DNA from: Kudoa neothunni
Taxonomy: Eukaryota; Cnidaria
DNA: 64,000 nucleotides
Direction of reading: 5' to 3'
Assembly (NCBI GenBank): GCA_964304625.1
Contig: OZ199838.1
Location: forward strand, 10,478,001 to 10,542,000
A program made the position numbers and the translations under genes. Below the pieces are notes generated by a model that was given only the letters and a program-made list of their open reading frames with translations, ran no database searches and had not been told where the DNA came from. Below are positions 21,565 to 33,165 of this stretch, piece after piece; the stretch's first letter is position 1, and the number at the start of each line of letters is the position of its first letter.

Positions 21565-23335
21565 TTGGCAGTGTCTATTTTGCCGGAAGCGCTTTTTCTC
21601 TTAAAATAATAATTCTATTGTTACTATTTTTTCCAAAAACTATCTTTTATAAATGCATAATATAAACTTAATTTCATTGATTTTCTAATTTACAGTAAGG
21701 CATCAAAATACATCGAGGATATTTTTCATTTTTGAATCAGTATCAATAGAAAATACTTAAAGTTTTCAACAAATCAATATATATTTCTCTATTAAAGCTG
21801 ATTTTATGTGGTAGAACGTCATAAACGAGTAAGATGACCTTTAAAATACAGCTGTAACGATGATAGTACCGAGTTCAATCATTATGGAAGGAGAGTCTGA
21901 TCACATGCTACTTATGCAAGGTATTACACCAGATCTTGAGTTTGGTGATGCATTCCTGAACTTTGGAAAAGCTAAATAATCAATGGAAAGATACTCAAAG
22001 CGTAAGCACATTTGTTACTTGGTCGGATATTCTAGAAAATTCTCGACAATAGAGGTTTTGCTAGTGATTTTCTAATTTTGTTTATCATGTATTGGGACTG
22101 AGCGGGAAGCTAAAGCAGTTAGAGAGCTAATAACTCCAACTTTTGAAAAATTAAACTCAAACACTGACGTAAAGTATAACGCATCATTAATGTTATACGC
22201 ATAAAATATTACGTAGGTTGAAATAAATAATTAAATCGAATCTTATTACAATAATTGCACATTTTACTTCTACATAAATATAAAGTTACCACGTAGGCAC
22301 ATTATATCTACTAGAAAAAAATAAATTGGGATTTATATGACAGAAAAATTTGTAATAGGAGGTGGAACAAGAATAATTACATATTATTTATTCAAATGAT
22401 CAAAGATATACATATTCAGAATTATTTGTGTTTTGTGCAGCCAGCAATTACCAAAATTTCAAGTTAATGCCTTTCTCCGAATTCTACATTTAAGCGATAT
22501 GGGAAACTAAAATTCTCTATAAGAAAATAGCATCGTTAAGTTCTGAACAAACAGGACTTAATATGATTTAGTAAACAAGATTTTTGATGAATTATTCGTG
22601 CTCATTTTTTCCATTATTCATATATCAACATAATTTAAGCCAAATTAACGTCTGAATCTATTATCAGCAACAATCAAGAAATTTCAGATCAATATGTAAT
22701 GAGAGTGCCTTTAATAAAGTTTTTATTTTGTGTATGGGTACTGAGGTATCACAAAAGGAGAATGTGGATATACATGAAGCATTTCGTGATAACGACATAT
22801 CATCAATAACTGATATGGAAATCTTAAATATTGTAGATGATTCTACAGATAAGATTTTATTTATTTAACGAAATTCGCCAAAAGTAGTGAAGTTGAGAGG
22901 TGGACCAAAAGTGTATTACAAACAGTTAGAGATTTTAGATAAAAAATTTTTTAATATGATGATAATAATATAACAACAATGTCGATATATAGAATTCGAA
23001 TATAATTTTATGTGAAATTACACAGTACCAATTATTTACAGATTAAAAGGTAGAAAATTCAATATTTTATTAAATATTAGTGGCGTATAAATCATTTAGC
23101 GGAATATTTATCATATTGCAAGAATTTTACAAAGTGAATGGGCTAACTAGTTATACTACACCTTTGTTTCATCCGGATTTTATTGACCAAAATTAACTAT
23201 GGTTAAATGCGTTCCTGAATTAATGAAATAAAATTTATATTCTTCATTTATAAAAGATAATTTTTGGAAAAAATAGTAGCAATAGAATTATTATTTTAAG
23301 AGAAAAAGCGCGTCCGGCAAAATGGACACTGCCAA
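21565..23335. mobile_element. decayed DNA transposon with about 90-bp inverted ends, superfamily unclear
   Basis: The left end (TTGGCAGTGTCTATTTTGCC) and right end read inward (TTGGCAGTGTCCATTTTGCC) are inverted copies that stay very similar for about 90 bp. The interior (about 1.6 kb) has only short broken frames. One plus-strand piece near 22,735-22,860 is acidic, and another near 22,890 has Val-Lys-Leu-Arg-Gly-Gly-Pro-Lys. A Gly-Arg-Pro-Lys-like piece also follows repeat R1 near 1035. The CAGT start fits the pogo group, but no TA duplication is clear. Confidence 0.7.
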
Positions 23336-23656
23336 CTAAATTTATGTACAGTAATGCAGTGTTATTCAACTCTCTGAGAAAATATTAATAGGGCCCATTA
23401 ATAAGATAACTCACGATTTTTATGGCAACAACTATCCTAAGATGTCATGTTGAATATGAGAACATTACTCATCGTGAAAAGTGGTATTTAATTTTTCCGT
23501 ATAAAACCAACTTACTATTAAATATTACTGGAAAAAATATTTCTTTATTGTTTAAAATGATTTTTAATATGATATAAACAATCGAGAAGGAGCTAGCGTT
23601 CAAATAGTGGTGCGTGTGAGCCTTCCGAAGAATAACGAATCTGTTCAGTCGTCGCA

Positions 23657-24437
23657 ATGCAAGCACCATCCTTCGACCCCATAAAAAATATCTCTAATGT
23701 ATGTTTTTTTTAATTTTGATTAAAAATTTTTATTTTTACACTTAGACTATAAAAACTGAACAACGATCTGTCTATATACCAACCAATAGGGTGGCACCGT
23801 TGAAAACTCATTGGGAACGTATCTACAGACCGTTGGTGAGTGAAATGAAGCTTATGGTTCGCTTTAACATACAAAAAAACTGTGTGGAAATAAAAGTTTG
23901 CTCCATTTTTATATGGTTTTTATGTTATTTGATAGACATGTGAATCAACTGAACACATGTCTTCGTTGCAAAAGGCAGAGGATTTTGTTCGTGCTTTTGC
24001 CACTGGTTTTGAAGTTGAGGATGCTATGGTTTTGCTTCGTTTAGATGATCTCTATGTGGAATCATTTGATGTAACCGACGGTAATCAACAAATTTGGGCT
24101 TGTTTGAGTTTTTTATTCTATTAATTTAGTAAAACCACTGAAAGGAAGTCACTTATCTCGCGCTATTGGACGTATTGCTGGAACTAATGGTAAAACTAGG
24201 TATACAGTTGAGAACAGCACGAAAACTAGAATCGTTTTAGCAGGACAGTATAACATTTATTATTTTGGGGCGTGTGTTTTACTAAAATGAATTTATAGGA
24301 AAATCCATGTGTTGGGATCGTTTAAAAATATAAGACTCGCCAGAAATTCCATATGCAATCTTATCCTTGGCAAACCTCCTTCTAAAATACATGGACAAAT
24401 GAGAAATGTGGCTTCTATGATGAAACACAGTTTCTAA
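23657..24437 (+). CDS. PNO1: PNO1 (Dim2), 40S ribosome assembly KH protein
   Basis: Spliced model: 23657-23698, 23746-23895, 23936-24080, 24130-24247 and 24299-24437, 197 residues. The four introns (47, 40, 49 and 51 bp) all have GT..AG ends and keep the frame. PNO1 binds pre-18S rRNA with NOB1 during small-subunit maturation. Diagnostic stretches are Val-Ala-Pro-Leu-Lys-x-His-Trp, Phe-Val-Arg-Ala-Phe-Ala-Thr-Gly-Phe, Leu-Leu-Arg-Leu-Asp-Asp-Leu and [11 protein letters not shown]. The KH domain follows, with Gly-Lys-Thr-Arg-Tyr-Thr-Val-Glu-Asn, His-Val-Leu-Gly-Ser-Phe and [10 protein letters not shown]. It is shorter than the human protein (252 residues) because the variable N-terminus is reduced. 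The KH GxxG equivalent reads Gly-Thr-Asn-Gly instead of the usual Gly-Lys-Gly-Gly. Confidence 0.93.
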
Positions 24438-24959
24438 TTATTTCTATCACTGTAAACTGTCCATTTGTTAAAAATTGGTTGTTGGGTTTTTGCTTCAAAA
24501 GGTCCGGTTTTCTTCCTTTTATATTATTACTAGCGCGAACTGCCCAGCGTTGCTTGGGGAAGATTTCGCATAGAGACGTTTATTAATAACATTCAAAAAA
24601 ATATTATGTTTCAAATTGATTTATAGAGGCAGTCTAACTGAATTTTTTTAAGCATCATACTTTGTCGATTTTGATGTCGAAATTTAAATTATGGTCATTT
24701 CTGTGCAGGAGTGTATCATTCCTGGTTTTTAATTAACAATTTCTTGTCCCGGCAACAATGCTAAATAATTTAAGGTCAGTGTCATATTTATTTTGATTTC
24801 CGAATTATTTAAATTCCCTTAAAGTGCTATTTAAAACGATATTTTTTGACCTAAGGATTTTTCAAAGTCGGATTCTGGCTCGGCTCGAAAAGTTTTTCCT
24901 ATATTTTTTCGGGAAATACAACAGATATAGAGATAGAAGAAAATTTACGAGAATTGATT
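24438..24959. other. no gene recognised
   Basis: 3' flank of PNO1. Around 24531-24580 the sequence is less AT-rich (GCGCGAACTGCCCAGCG) and a distantly similar short motif occurs near 45,097. No coding frame seen. Confidence 0.3.
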
Positions 24960-25670
24960 TTTATTAATCAAATTATTATCTCTTGGTCCGGCATAAACTT
25001 TAGTGCACTCTTTCTCAAACAACCAAAAATCGCTTCAATATCAACATAAATAATTTATAAATTAGATGAAGTAAGAGTACAACCATCTACATTGAATTTA
25101 ATCACTGAAAGTTCAACATAGCGGACGATTTCAACTAAATCTACGACCACAGTGCGTGTATTCTAAAGCTTCAATATATCCTATTATGGCATGCTCTACC
25201 AATTCGTTATTAATAATGCAAACATGGACTTTTTTTCATATTTAAAACCATTAATATAACTTTCAAAATATGCTTATCAAGTCCAATACGTTAAAACTCC
25301 CGAAATAAGGATTTTATTTGCGCAAACACCAAAGTAGACACGCCAACGTTATACATAAAGATAGATGACATCGCTTAATGGACATTTAATAGAACATATA
25401 AGGGAGAATGTTAACTTCAACCGACCCTCACTATGACATGAGCAGGTGTTAAACCTATTGTTGAACTCAAGTAATACGATAAACAAACTTTGAAACGACA
25501 AAATCACCATTTTCTAAACACTTCTGGGAATATTTGGTACTGTGAAAATGGTTTTAAGATTTTTTGAAACATTGTGTTTTTTAAAAAATTACATGAATGT
25601 CTCTCTATAAGGAAAAAAATTTTGACGCACATGTGTACTTGCTGACACACACATACACGGACACTTAATG
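24960..25670 (+). repeat. interspersed repeat R4, copy 1 (edges approximate)
   Basis: Scattered but collinear matches to 53500-54150: GGCATAAACT near the start, GCTTATCAAGTC, AAGGATTTTATT(T/C)GCGCAAAC, and TTG(C/T)TGACACACAC near the end. Both copies are heavily diverged. No coding capacity or terminal repeats were seen. Confidence 0.5.
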
Positions 25671-25685
25671 TTATGTATATACATG

Positions 25686-26914
25686 CAATAAGGTCTCGAT
25701 ATTGCAAGGTTCGATATAGGGTAGTCGACATTATTTTCAAATTTCTGTAACCAACATTGTAACCTTTTCGATGTATATAATCTTCTATTCTAGCGTTATA
25801 CCTTAAAAATAAGAAATAAAATTTAAAACCCGCATTTTTTGCAAAATTCAGGGTCTTGCTATTGGGCAATGATTACTTCAATTTTAATCCGATAAATCCA
25901 CTAAATTACACACATTCGAACGTTCGGTATTGTGAAAGAAGAAAGAAATTTTGGTAAAAAATTGGAATTACTCAGTATTAGGATTCAATTACCTCAACCT
26001 GAAATGCCAAAGAGTTACTCTATAGCGCCATCGAATTTCATGAACTCTGTTATTGTGAGTTTTATTCAAATTAAAATTAGTTATCCTTCTCTGAATAGAA
26101 TTTTATCCAACACATCTGATATAATGAACTCCATTGTTCTCTCCGTAAAGAAATTACAAATAAAAAATACATCCAACTTCAAATTGCGTTATATGGCCGG
26201 ATTTTGTCAGGATATTAAAAAAAGGAAAATATTCTAGAGTTTTTATCACTGAGAAGGTAAAATATTTTGCCGATGATCTTGAATCACTGGTTTAAGTGGA
26301 GCAAAAGATTTTCTTACAAATTTTAAGATTCTCTGTCGTTTGAAAATTTACTCTTCTGGAGAAGGGGGAAAGTTGATGATAATATTGTTAATGATTAAGA
26401 AATCAAATTTTATAAGGTAAAAAATAGATTTGAAAAATAAAACATTAAATCTCGGTGAGACCGCCCTTTCCTAACAACAATACACTCAACAAACATGATA
26501 TAAAGGAGTTGAATTAAAACGAAATGGAACAATCAAAAACCCCGTAATAGAATTATAGAATGCTTAATATATAAAGATAAACACCCCCATAGTGTCATTG
26601 GCAAATTTAAAGAGAACCCCTGTTTTAAAGGAATTTCTGTATTTTCTGTTAAGTATTAACGATTAAATAAGGGGTTGGATGTCTTGAACTATCTTTATGC
26701 TATTTTAAAAACTCTTGATGAAAAGTTCGAATATTATTAGATCGATGCCATTCACATCCTTAATTTAATAATACAAACAGGATAAATCATTTTTTCGACA
26801 AAAATAAAAAATTTATTCTAGTTGCGCACGCGCAAAAACTGATATGGGTAGTGATTTCTTATTGGCAGTAAAAGCTCATTTCCCGATTTATTGCTTAATA
26901 TCGAGACCTTACTG
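25686..26914 (+). mobile_element. pogo/Tigger-like element, mostly non-coding
   Basis: Inverted ends: CAATAAGGTCTCGATATT on the left and CAGTAAGGTCTCGATATT read inward from the right, with TA after the right end. The ends resemble those of the Tigger element at 37311-40389 (CAGTAATGCCTCGATATT). A 101-residue open frame (25932-26237) is not recognised but sits where a helix-turn-helix N-terminus would be. No DDE motif was seen. Confidence 0.65.
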
Positions 26915-27115
26915 TAATAGACTTAAGTTAATATTATATTAAAAAATTTTCAAGTTTGTAGAATCAAAGGAAACTTATATGCTCTGTTTTAAAGAATTCT
27001 TAATTATTTCATATATTATATAAGGATTTATATGACTAGATAGTTTTCATTAATAATTGAGCTGTTTTTGGAACAAACAAGTGCCTATATTTGGACTACT
27101 CACTAATTATGATTA

Positions 27116-28345
27116 CAGTATTTCACGATCAAGATGCAAACTACTCGCATGTTCATCCTGATTGTCCAACCAGGATGCAAACATGTCCAATCAAGCTGCA
27201 AATTGCACGCGCATTTTCACGTTTTCTCCAGTTAAGACATAAAAGCATGCCTGATCAAATTGAAAATAGTAATTCTAATAGGAGAACGTATGAGATTGTT
27301 AATGCCAAAGATAGGGCTAAAATTAATGACCATGTCAAAATGAGCACAAATTTTAAATGATTATTAAAATAATTAAGATGGGAAAGACGAATCGTCAAAT
27401 TTCCGAGTCATTAAAAATTCCCGAATCTGCAGCAAGTAGAACAGTTAAGGGAGTCAATGACATCGGCTCGTTCCATAGGCTAGCAACTGGAGGAGATCGT
27501 CGCTCATTGTTGAATTAAGTGCACAAACAATTTTTACTTGCGGAGGAGGTAATAACTGTACGCTGGCATTCAATCAGTTGTCAGAGAAGCTCTTTCAAAA
27601 ATTTTCCATTAGCGTTTCTCGCCAAACTATTAATAGAGTTTTGAAAGAGTTTCATTACATCTAAAAAAATATCCTTTGTGCCTATGGATAGGAATTCTAC
27701 TAGGACAATTTCATTACGATTAGAGTGATGAAGTGACCTATATATCTTATCTAATGTTTTCTAGTTATGTAAACGAATTCATAAGATTGGAGCCTAGGTA
27801 TTCGGAAATATTGTATATAGATGAGTCAGGATTTCCTCTATCAACTCCTCGTTCCCAAGGTAGATCCCTTTCTGGGACGAGAGCAAACTTAAAGGTCAAA
27901 TACATCAGATCTCAAAACCCATCATTATTAGCAGCGATGGGTGCCAAAAAATTTGGAAATTTAAAATTCACAAAGGAGGCGTGAACCAGTCCGTGTTTTC
28001 GTCACTTCTAGAAGATCTTTTTAAAAATTTGGAGGCGAGTTCCGTCGAAAAAGCTATTATTACTACCACCGTACTCATCCATTTTCAACCCAATTGAAGA
28101 AGTTTTGGAGAAACTGAAATCAATTGTTAAAAGGATGGCATCAAAAACACGATGGGCTGATTGAATGTATGGAAAATAGTCCGACCCGAATAACCGAAAC
28201 CAACTGTCAAAGCTACGTGAGACATTCACAACCTTATTTTTCAGCATCCCTGCTTAAGAACCCCATTAACAATTAATACAAAAACTATTATTTAAATATA
28301 AAATTTGTTGATTTACCATTTTTGCATCTTGATCGTGAAATACTA
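27116..28345 (+). mobile_element. Tc1-like transposon (DD34E type), broken
   Basis: Inverted ends CAGTATTTCACGATCAAGA and TAGTATTTCACGATCAAGA (read inward from the right), with TA on both sides; 1,230 bp. Plus-strand pieces run in order. A helix-turn-helix region from the ATG at 27357 contains Lys-Thr-Asn-Arg-Gln-Ile-Ser-Glu-Ser-Leu. The segment 27733-27984 holds the first Asp motif (Leu-Tyr-Ile-Asp-Glu-Ser-Gly-Phe). The last motif, Leu-Pro-Pro-Tyr-Ser-Ser-Ile-Phe-Asn-Pro-Ile-Glu-Glu, lies near 28055-28095. The frame is interrupted several times. It is the same family as 39020-40246 and a relative of 61957-63296. Confidence 0.85.
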
Positions 28346-28374
28346 TACATGCAGGCCAATCAATGTGTCGAGAA

Positions 28375-29867
28375 CAAGGTTGCCAGGCGATATCTGTAAG
28401 TCGTACCAAATGATGTAATGGAAATATACCCAATAGTACCAACAAATTTATAACCTTATTAAAATTTTAAAAAGATACCACATTTTACAAAAGGTACAAA
28501 AAATAGGGTTCTAATGACCTAAAATTAATCGAAACAGAAAAAATAGTTCATAGGATCTACTTATATTAAACTATTAATCGATTATCACTGTCCTCCTCAT
28601 CGTATAGATTCATATTTTCCATCATTCTAATTAATTGGTCAGATGGATTCCATCTCATGCGACTGGCGTCTCTCAGTAAACATTCAGAATATAATAGAGC
28701 ATTTATTGTCCCATCTTACAATATAAATCTGTTTTTTAACTTTGCTTTTATTCGCTAATGAAAATAATCTGTCTGCAGATCCAGACGAATGAGGCAAAGC
28801 ACGTATAGACAACATTAATTTTGACAGTAATGGACACTGAAATGTTTTTCCTCTTATTTCATTTGTGGCTGTATATCAAAATTTTTTTTAAAAAATGACC
28901 ATTATTTACAGGCTAAATTCTATCTAGTCAATATCCAAATTTAAATACTCATCTTCGGCGATAATATTTGGAAATCTCTTCGAGAGGGGTATAATGGAAT
29001 GGGGTTTTCTTTCATTGACATTTGCAGGATGGATTGCTTCAAATAATTCTAAATGCATAGATTTTGTGATGGTCCAAAACCTTTGAAATATCTATTTCGT
29101 CAGTAGTAAATAGAAATCCAGAGTTTTGGTCAGAAATTAAACAGGATTTTGAGTATTTATTCCAATAGTATTTTCTTTCTAAATAGATTCTACTTTCGGT
29201 CCATAATAAAACTTCTCCGGAGGAATATAATTTTAGGGATATTTAAAATTTATGCTACAGAAAGTGCTATTTTTTGATCAGACTTCTTCTCAAAAATAAT
29301 TAAGATCGTTTTAATAATATTTTCAAAGAATTCCATAGTTTGTGAACTCTAAAACTCTCACCATGTGATTCGACGTTGAGTTTATTGACTATGGGCAAGA
29401 TAAAAATAAAAAAAATATAATACATTTTATTTATAGGTTTGGAGGGAGATGCAAATATTTTAGGTATGGATTTAGAACCGTTTTATAATGTTCCAACCTT
29501 GAGAAACATTGTGAAAACCGCCCATTCTTCCGGTATTTTCTTAACAACATGCTCGAGAAACCGCTATCATGCGCTGCAGAGATATAATATTTTCTGAAGC
29601 TCAATGCCGAGTAACTTTTTTGAGTCATTATATTCATTTTGACTTTTGGATTTATTTGAACGATATGAATGGATACTTCGCGCAAGTATCCTAACACATT
29701 GGTTCATTACATGGCATGCATCATGCATTTATAAAAATTCTATCTCGAAATTAATTGACCTTAAAACTTATCGAATTGTGTCTATATCGTGCCAAAAGTA
29801 CCGATACCTTTTTTTAGAGCGAAAACGTACCATTTTGGTATGTTTCGTACCAACTCTGGCAACCCTG
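28375..29867 (-). mobile_element. hAT transposon remnant next to BUD31
   Basis: Inverted ends CAAGGTTGCCAG and, read inward from the right, CAGGGTTGCCAG. No clear 8-bp duplication remains. On the minus strand, about 28730-28850 encodes Ala-Leu-Pro-His-Ser-Ser-Gly-Ser-Ala-Asp-Arg-Leu-Phe-Ser-Leu-Ala-Asn-Lys. This is the hAT C-terminal dimerisation motif (usually Ser-x-Ser-x-Glu-Arg-x-Phe-Ser). Upstream frames are broken. The element ends 46 bp before the BUD31 start codon, so its right end lies in the BUD31 promoter or 5' leader. Confidence 0.75.
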
Positions 29868-29913
29868 TCACCGTCATTTATTGATTGCGCATTTACACTA
29901 CGCACTCAAGACC

Positions 29914-30406
29914 ATGAGGAGGACAGTAGGACTGAAAAATTCTCGACCACCTCCAGATGGGTATGATTTGATCGAGCCCACTCTTGAAGAGTTAAATCAG
30001 AAAATGAGAGAAGCTCAGACCGAATCACACGAAGGAAAACGTAAAACCGAATCACTGTGGCCTGTATTTCGTATCCATCATCAACGATCTCGATACATAT
30101 ACGAATTGTATTATAAAAGAAATGCTATCAGCAAAGAACTTTATCAATACTGTCTCAATGAAGGCATTGCTGATGGGAATCTTATTGCCAAGTGGAAAAA
30201 ACCAGTAAATTTTACATTGTAGATTCGTTGTTTTTATTTTATTTTGGGCTATATAGGGATACGACAATTTGTGTTGTTTGAGATGTATCCAACCTATCGA
30301 TACCAATTTCGGTAGTACATGTATTTGTAGAGTACCAAAGAATAATTTGGATGATGGTCGTCCTATAGAATGTACGAATTGTGGTTGTCATGGCTGCTCG
30401 GGATGA
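29914..30406 (+). CDS. BUD31: BUD31 (G10) spliceosome protein
   Basis: Spliced model: 29914-30204 and 30257-30406, 146 residues (human 144), with a 52-bp GT..AG intron. BUD31 is a subunit of the activated spliceosome near the NTC-related factors. The match is strong throughout: Arg-Pro-Pro-Pro-Asp-Gly, Ile-Glu-Pro-Thr-Leu-Glu-Glu-Leu, His-Glu-Gly-Lys-Arg-Lys, Ser-Leu-Trp-Pro and Ile-Ala-Lys-Trp-Lys-Lys. The second exon carries the cysteine-rich zinc-binding tail (Leu-Cys-Cys-Leu-Arg-Cys, Cys-Ile-Cys-Arg-Val-Pro, Cys-Thr-Asn-Cys-Gly-Cys, Gly-Cys-Ser-Gly at the end). The chosen ATG gives Met-Arg-Arg-Thr-Val instead of the usual Met-Pro-Lys-Val-Lys start. A hAT remnant ends 46 bp upstream. A 7TM gene starts 341 bp downstream on the same strand. 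Confidence 0.97.
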
Positions 30407-30747
30407 GAGTTGCTCAGATCTCTATAGATATAGGGATTTGAATCAATGTATTAGGTTTTTTTTTCGAACACCCAATCTATAGTATTGTTGTTATTTAAAT
30501 AAAATTGTCTATTTATATGAAAGGGGAATCAATGGAGAGATTGAAATGATTTTAAAATTATTTTATTGAAAATATCTCTAATGAGAAATTAAAAATCATC
30601 GTCGGTGTCAATTACATCACACACATACATATATAGATAGTCGATTGTTAATTTTTAACTCTCAACGGAAATATTATTATCTTTGCTAAAACTATTAGAT
30701 GTGTATGGTGGGATCGAGTAGGGACTTGAAACCAGTGTCGGGCAGTT

Positions 30748-31740
30748 ATGATCGATCAGTATGTAGCTTCGTTCGGTGTGCTAAGATATATCGTATTGTT
30801 CTCATCGATCACTTGTGCGTTGGTTCTTTTGGCCACTGCAATCATTCTTCTACTGCTGTTGAAGCATTGCTCAAATTATAGAACTGGATTCTATGTGACC
30901 ATCACATGTTTGTTTTGGTTGGATTCTGTGAATAGTTTGACAATCACACTTGTGAGATACACTATCAACTTCACCGCATCATTCACCTATTTGAATTGTT
31001 CAGTGGTGACGCTGATTATTCGTGTTGTGGATATATGGACCACATGTATTTTATTGTTTTTGGTGTTGGAAAGATTTATACGATACACCCATCCTGATGA
31101 ATACATGAATTATATGTACAATAATTCGATCAATTTCACATTGGTTTTAATATGTCTACTTTTATCTGGAAGTATGATTGTTTGTGATCTTTTTTGGACC
31201 CCTATCAGTAAACCAAATCTCCACAAGGTGCACATCCAATACTGTTTATATTCGACAATAATGAGTCCAAAATATGGTATTTCCTATTTGGTGATATTTC
31301 AAGCATTACCTACAGTGTTATTTTTGGTTTTTGGTTCCATCCTTGTTCATATCTCGAAAAAAAATATCAACAAAAGCTCATCTGATAGTCCACCGCCGTA
31401 TTTCCGATATGCCAATCATGAACTTAGACGACGAGATTATTATCTTGGTTATTCGGTTGGAATAATTGCATTATTGAACGGGTTTCTTGTGATGCCCATT
31501 ATGATCATTGACATAATAGAGTTCGCCTCAGTTATTTGGAAGAAAAATATTCATATTCCCGACTGGGGTGTTTCCACTTCACTCATCATCACCATCTATC
31601 TGCCATTGTTAGTTTCTATAGTGTTCTGGGTGATTAATTCCCATTTGTGGAGACATACCATTGTTACTTTGAATATTTGGAGCAGTAATCCCACCACATA
31701 TACGCATGAACGACGCCCTATTAACTATACATTCTTCTGA
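30748..31740 (+). CDS. orphan seven-transmembrane (class A-like) receptor 1
   Basis: A single-exon frame of 330 residues with seven hydrophobic segments (about 12-38, 47-70, 86-107, 128-148, 178-205, 237-263 and 278-302). Class A hallmarks are weak but present: an Asp in TM2 (Phe-Trp-Leu-Asp59-Ser), a Cys before TM3 (Cys84) with a partner Cys in the second extracellular loop (Gln-Tyr-Cys-Leu-Tyr), and Leu-Glu-Arg-Phe in place of the Asp-Arg-Tyr motif after TM3. The TM7 Asn-Pro-x-x-Tyr is not preserved. The Phe-Trp-x-Asp, Leu-Glu-Arg-Phe and Tyr-Cys-x-Tyr-Ser/Ala features are shared with the receptor at 42103 and the pseudogene at 33166, so these form one family. The ligand is unknown. It may signal through G proteins at the cell surface, but that is inferred from fold only. 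Confidence 0.8.
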   Translation: MIDQYVASFGVLRYIVLFSSITCALVLLATAIILLLLLKHCSNYRTGFYVTITCLFWLDSVNSLTITLVRYTINFTASFTYLNCSVVTLIIRVVDIWTTCILLFLVLERFIRYTHPDEYMNYMYNNSINFTLVLICLLLSGSMIVCDLFWTPISKPNLHKVHIQYCLYSTIMSPKYGISYLVIFQALPTVLFLVFGSILVHISKKNINKSSSDSPPPYFRYANHELRRRDYYLGYSVGIIALLNGFLVMPIMIIDIIEFASVIWKKNIHIPDWGVSTSLIITIYLPLLVSIVFWVINSHLWRHTIVTLNIWSSNPTTYTHERRPINYTFF

Positions 31741-31838
31741 CTTTATTTTTGATTGCTCGTTGTAAACAGAATTAGTTTTATGTAACTGTGACATTTTTTG
31801 TGCTGTCTTTTGTCGACTATAATATATTAAATGATATA

Positions 31839-32444
31839 CAGACGACTCTCGATTATCTGGAAGAGATTTTAAATTTTATTTGGATTTTAGTGACATTACA
31901 TGCCGATAAATGCTCGATTATCCGGAAACCGGAAGAACTATTTAATCATATTTCCGGATAAAAGTAGCACCCATCATTGTACGACATATACAATGTTGCA
32001 TATATACCATGCAATATCTAAAACAAAAGTATTTCTAGGTTATTTATTAATAAATTATTCTTTTAAAACTTAACTTAAGCGTCCAGTTCTTATATAAATT
32101 CGTACTATATCTGAACACATACCTGTATGTATATTAAACAAAAATTAATTATCGATTATTTAAATAAATAGGTTACTCCTCTGTAGACCTAAAAACTGCA
32201 ATAATTACGTACTGTTTTTCCCTTAAGTCTCCATATTCTTAGTTTATAGATATGTCAACATTTTTAATTTGAGTGGCAGAAATTAAAATATTTTACTTAA
32301 TAAATAGTATAAAATTGTTTATTAATCACGTCAAGAATTGTTTAAGTAGAAATTTTAAAAACTACGCGCGCACAAACATTGTTTAGGTTCGATCAACCGG
32401 AACCTCGCTGGTCTCAGACTTTCCGGATAATCGAGGTTTGACTG
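31839..32444 (+). mobile_element. pogo-type MITE, copy 2
   Basis: Ends CAGACGACTCTCGATTATC and, read inward from the right, CAGTCAAACCTCGATTATCC, with TA before the left end. Internal CGATTATCCGGAAACCGGAAG repeats the terminal motif. It matches 20520-20999 in inverted orientation. At 606 bp it has no coding capacity. It begins 98 bp after the receptor stop codon and may supply 3' sequence to that transcript. Confidence 0.8.
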
Positions 32445-33165
32445 CATTATTTAATAAATTTTTTTATGTTTGAACAAAAGATTTCCATCTACAACTTTTC
32501 TTTCTTTTTTGATGAGGTGAAAAAGTTTTAAAGGCATTATAATTGGATTTTCTATTAGATTTAATATTTATTTAATGTATACATCGTATAACATCCGTGA
32601 GATAATATTTTATCATTGTGAAGTGAAGCAACTACATTCAATTATATTTAGATATGCCCCAAAATAATTTTTCCTTAAATACGCGCTTATTTTTTTAAAG
32701 CTTAGTTGTTTTATAGTCAATAAGTGATTTATGTAAGGTGAAATGGTACATGATAGGTTTTGAGGATAGAAAACGAATTTTCTCAGCATTTACTCTGTAT
32801 ATCACCGATAAATTTATTATTCTCAAATATACCTAACTTTTTGTTGCTATAACTGATTTTAGTGCAATTTCTAAGGTCAATTCAAATCGTCGCTCCAATT
32901 ATTTGAAACAGCTAAGCGTAAAGAATAGCGATAAGCCATTTCAAATTCGTGACAATTTTGTTTGCAATAGCTGTAAATATGTGGTCTAATATTTTGAAGA
33001 TATGAAAGAAAATTACTCTTATATTAACGGCATATAATGCCAGACCGAAAAACTGCTTAATTCTTCCCCTAAGTCAACTAATGATTTGATTAGTTCTGAA
33101 ACCAACTGCAACTAATACTCATTATTATCGCTCTTAATTTTTCATTCTGCTAAACATATTTGAAA
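32445..33165. other. no gene recognised
   Basis: AT-rich spacer before the receptor pseudogene; no frames or motifs seen. Confidence 0.3.
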
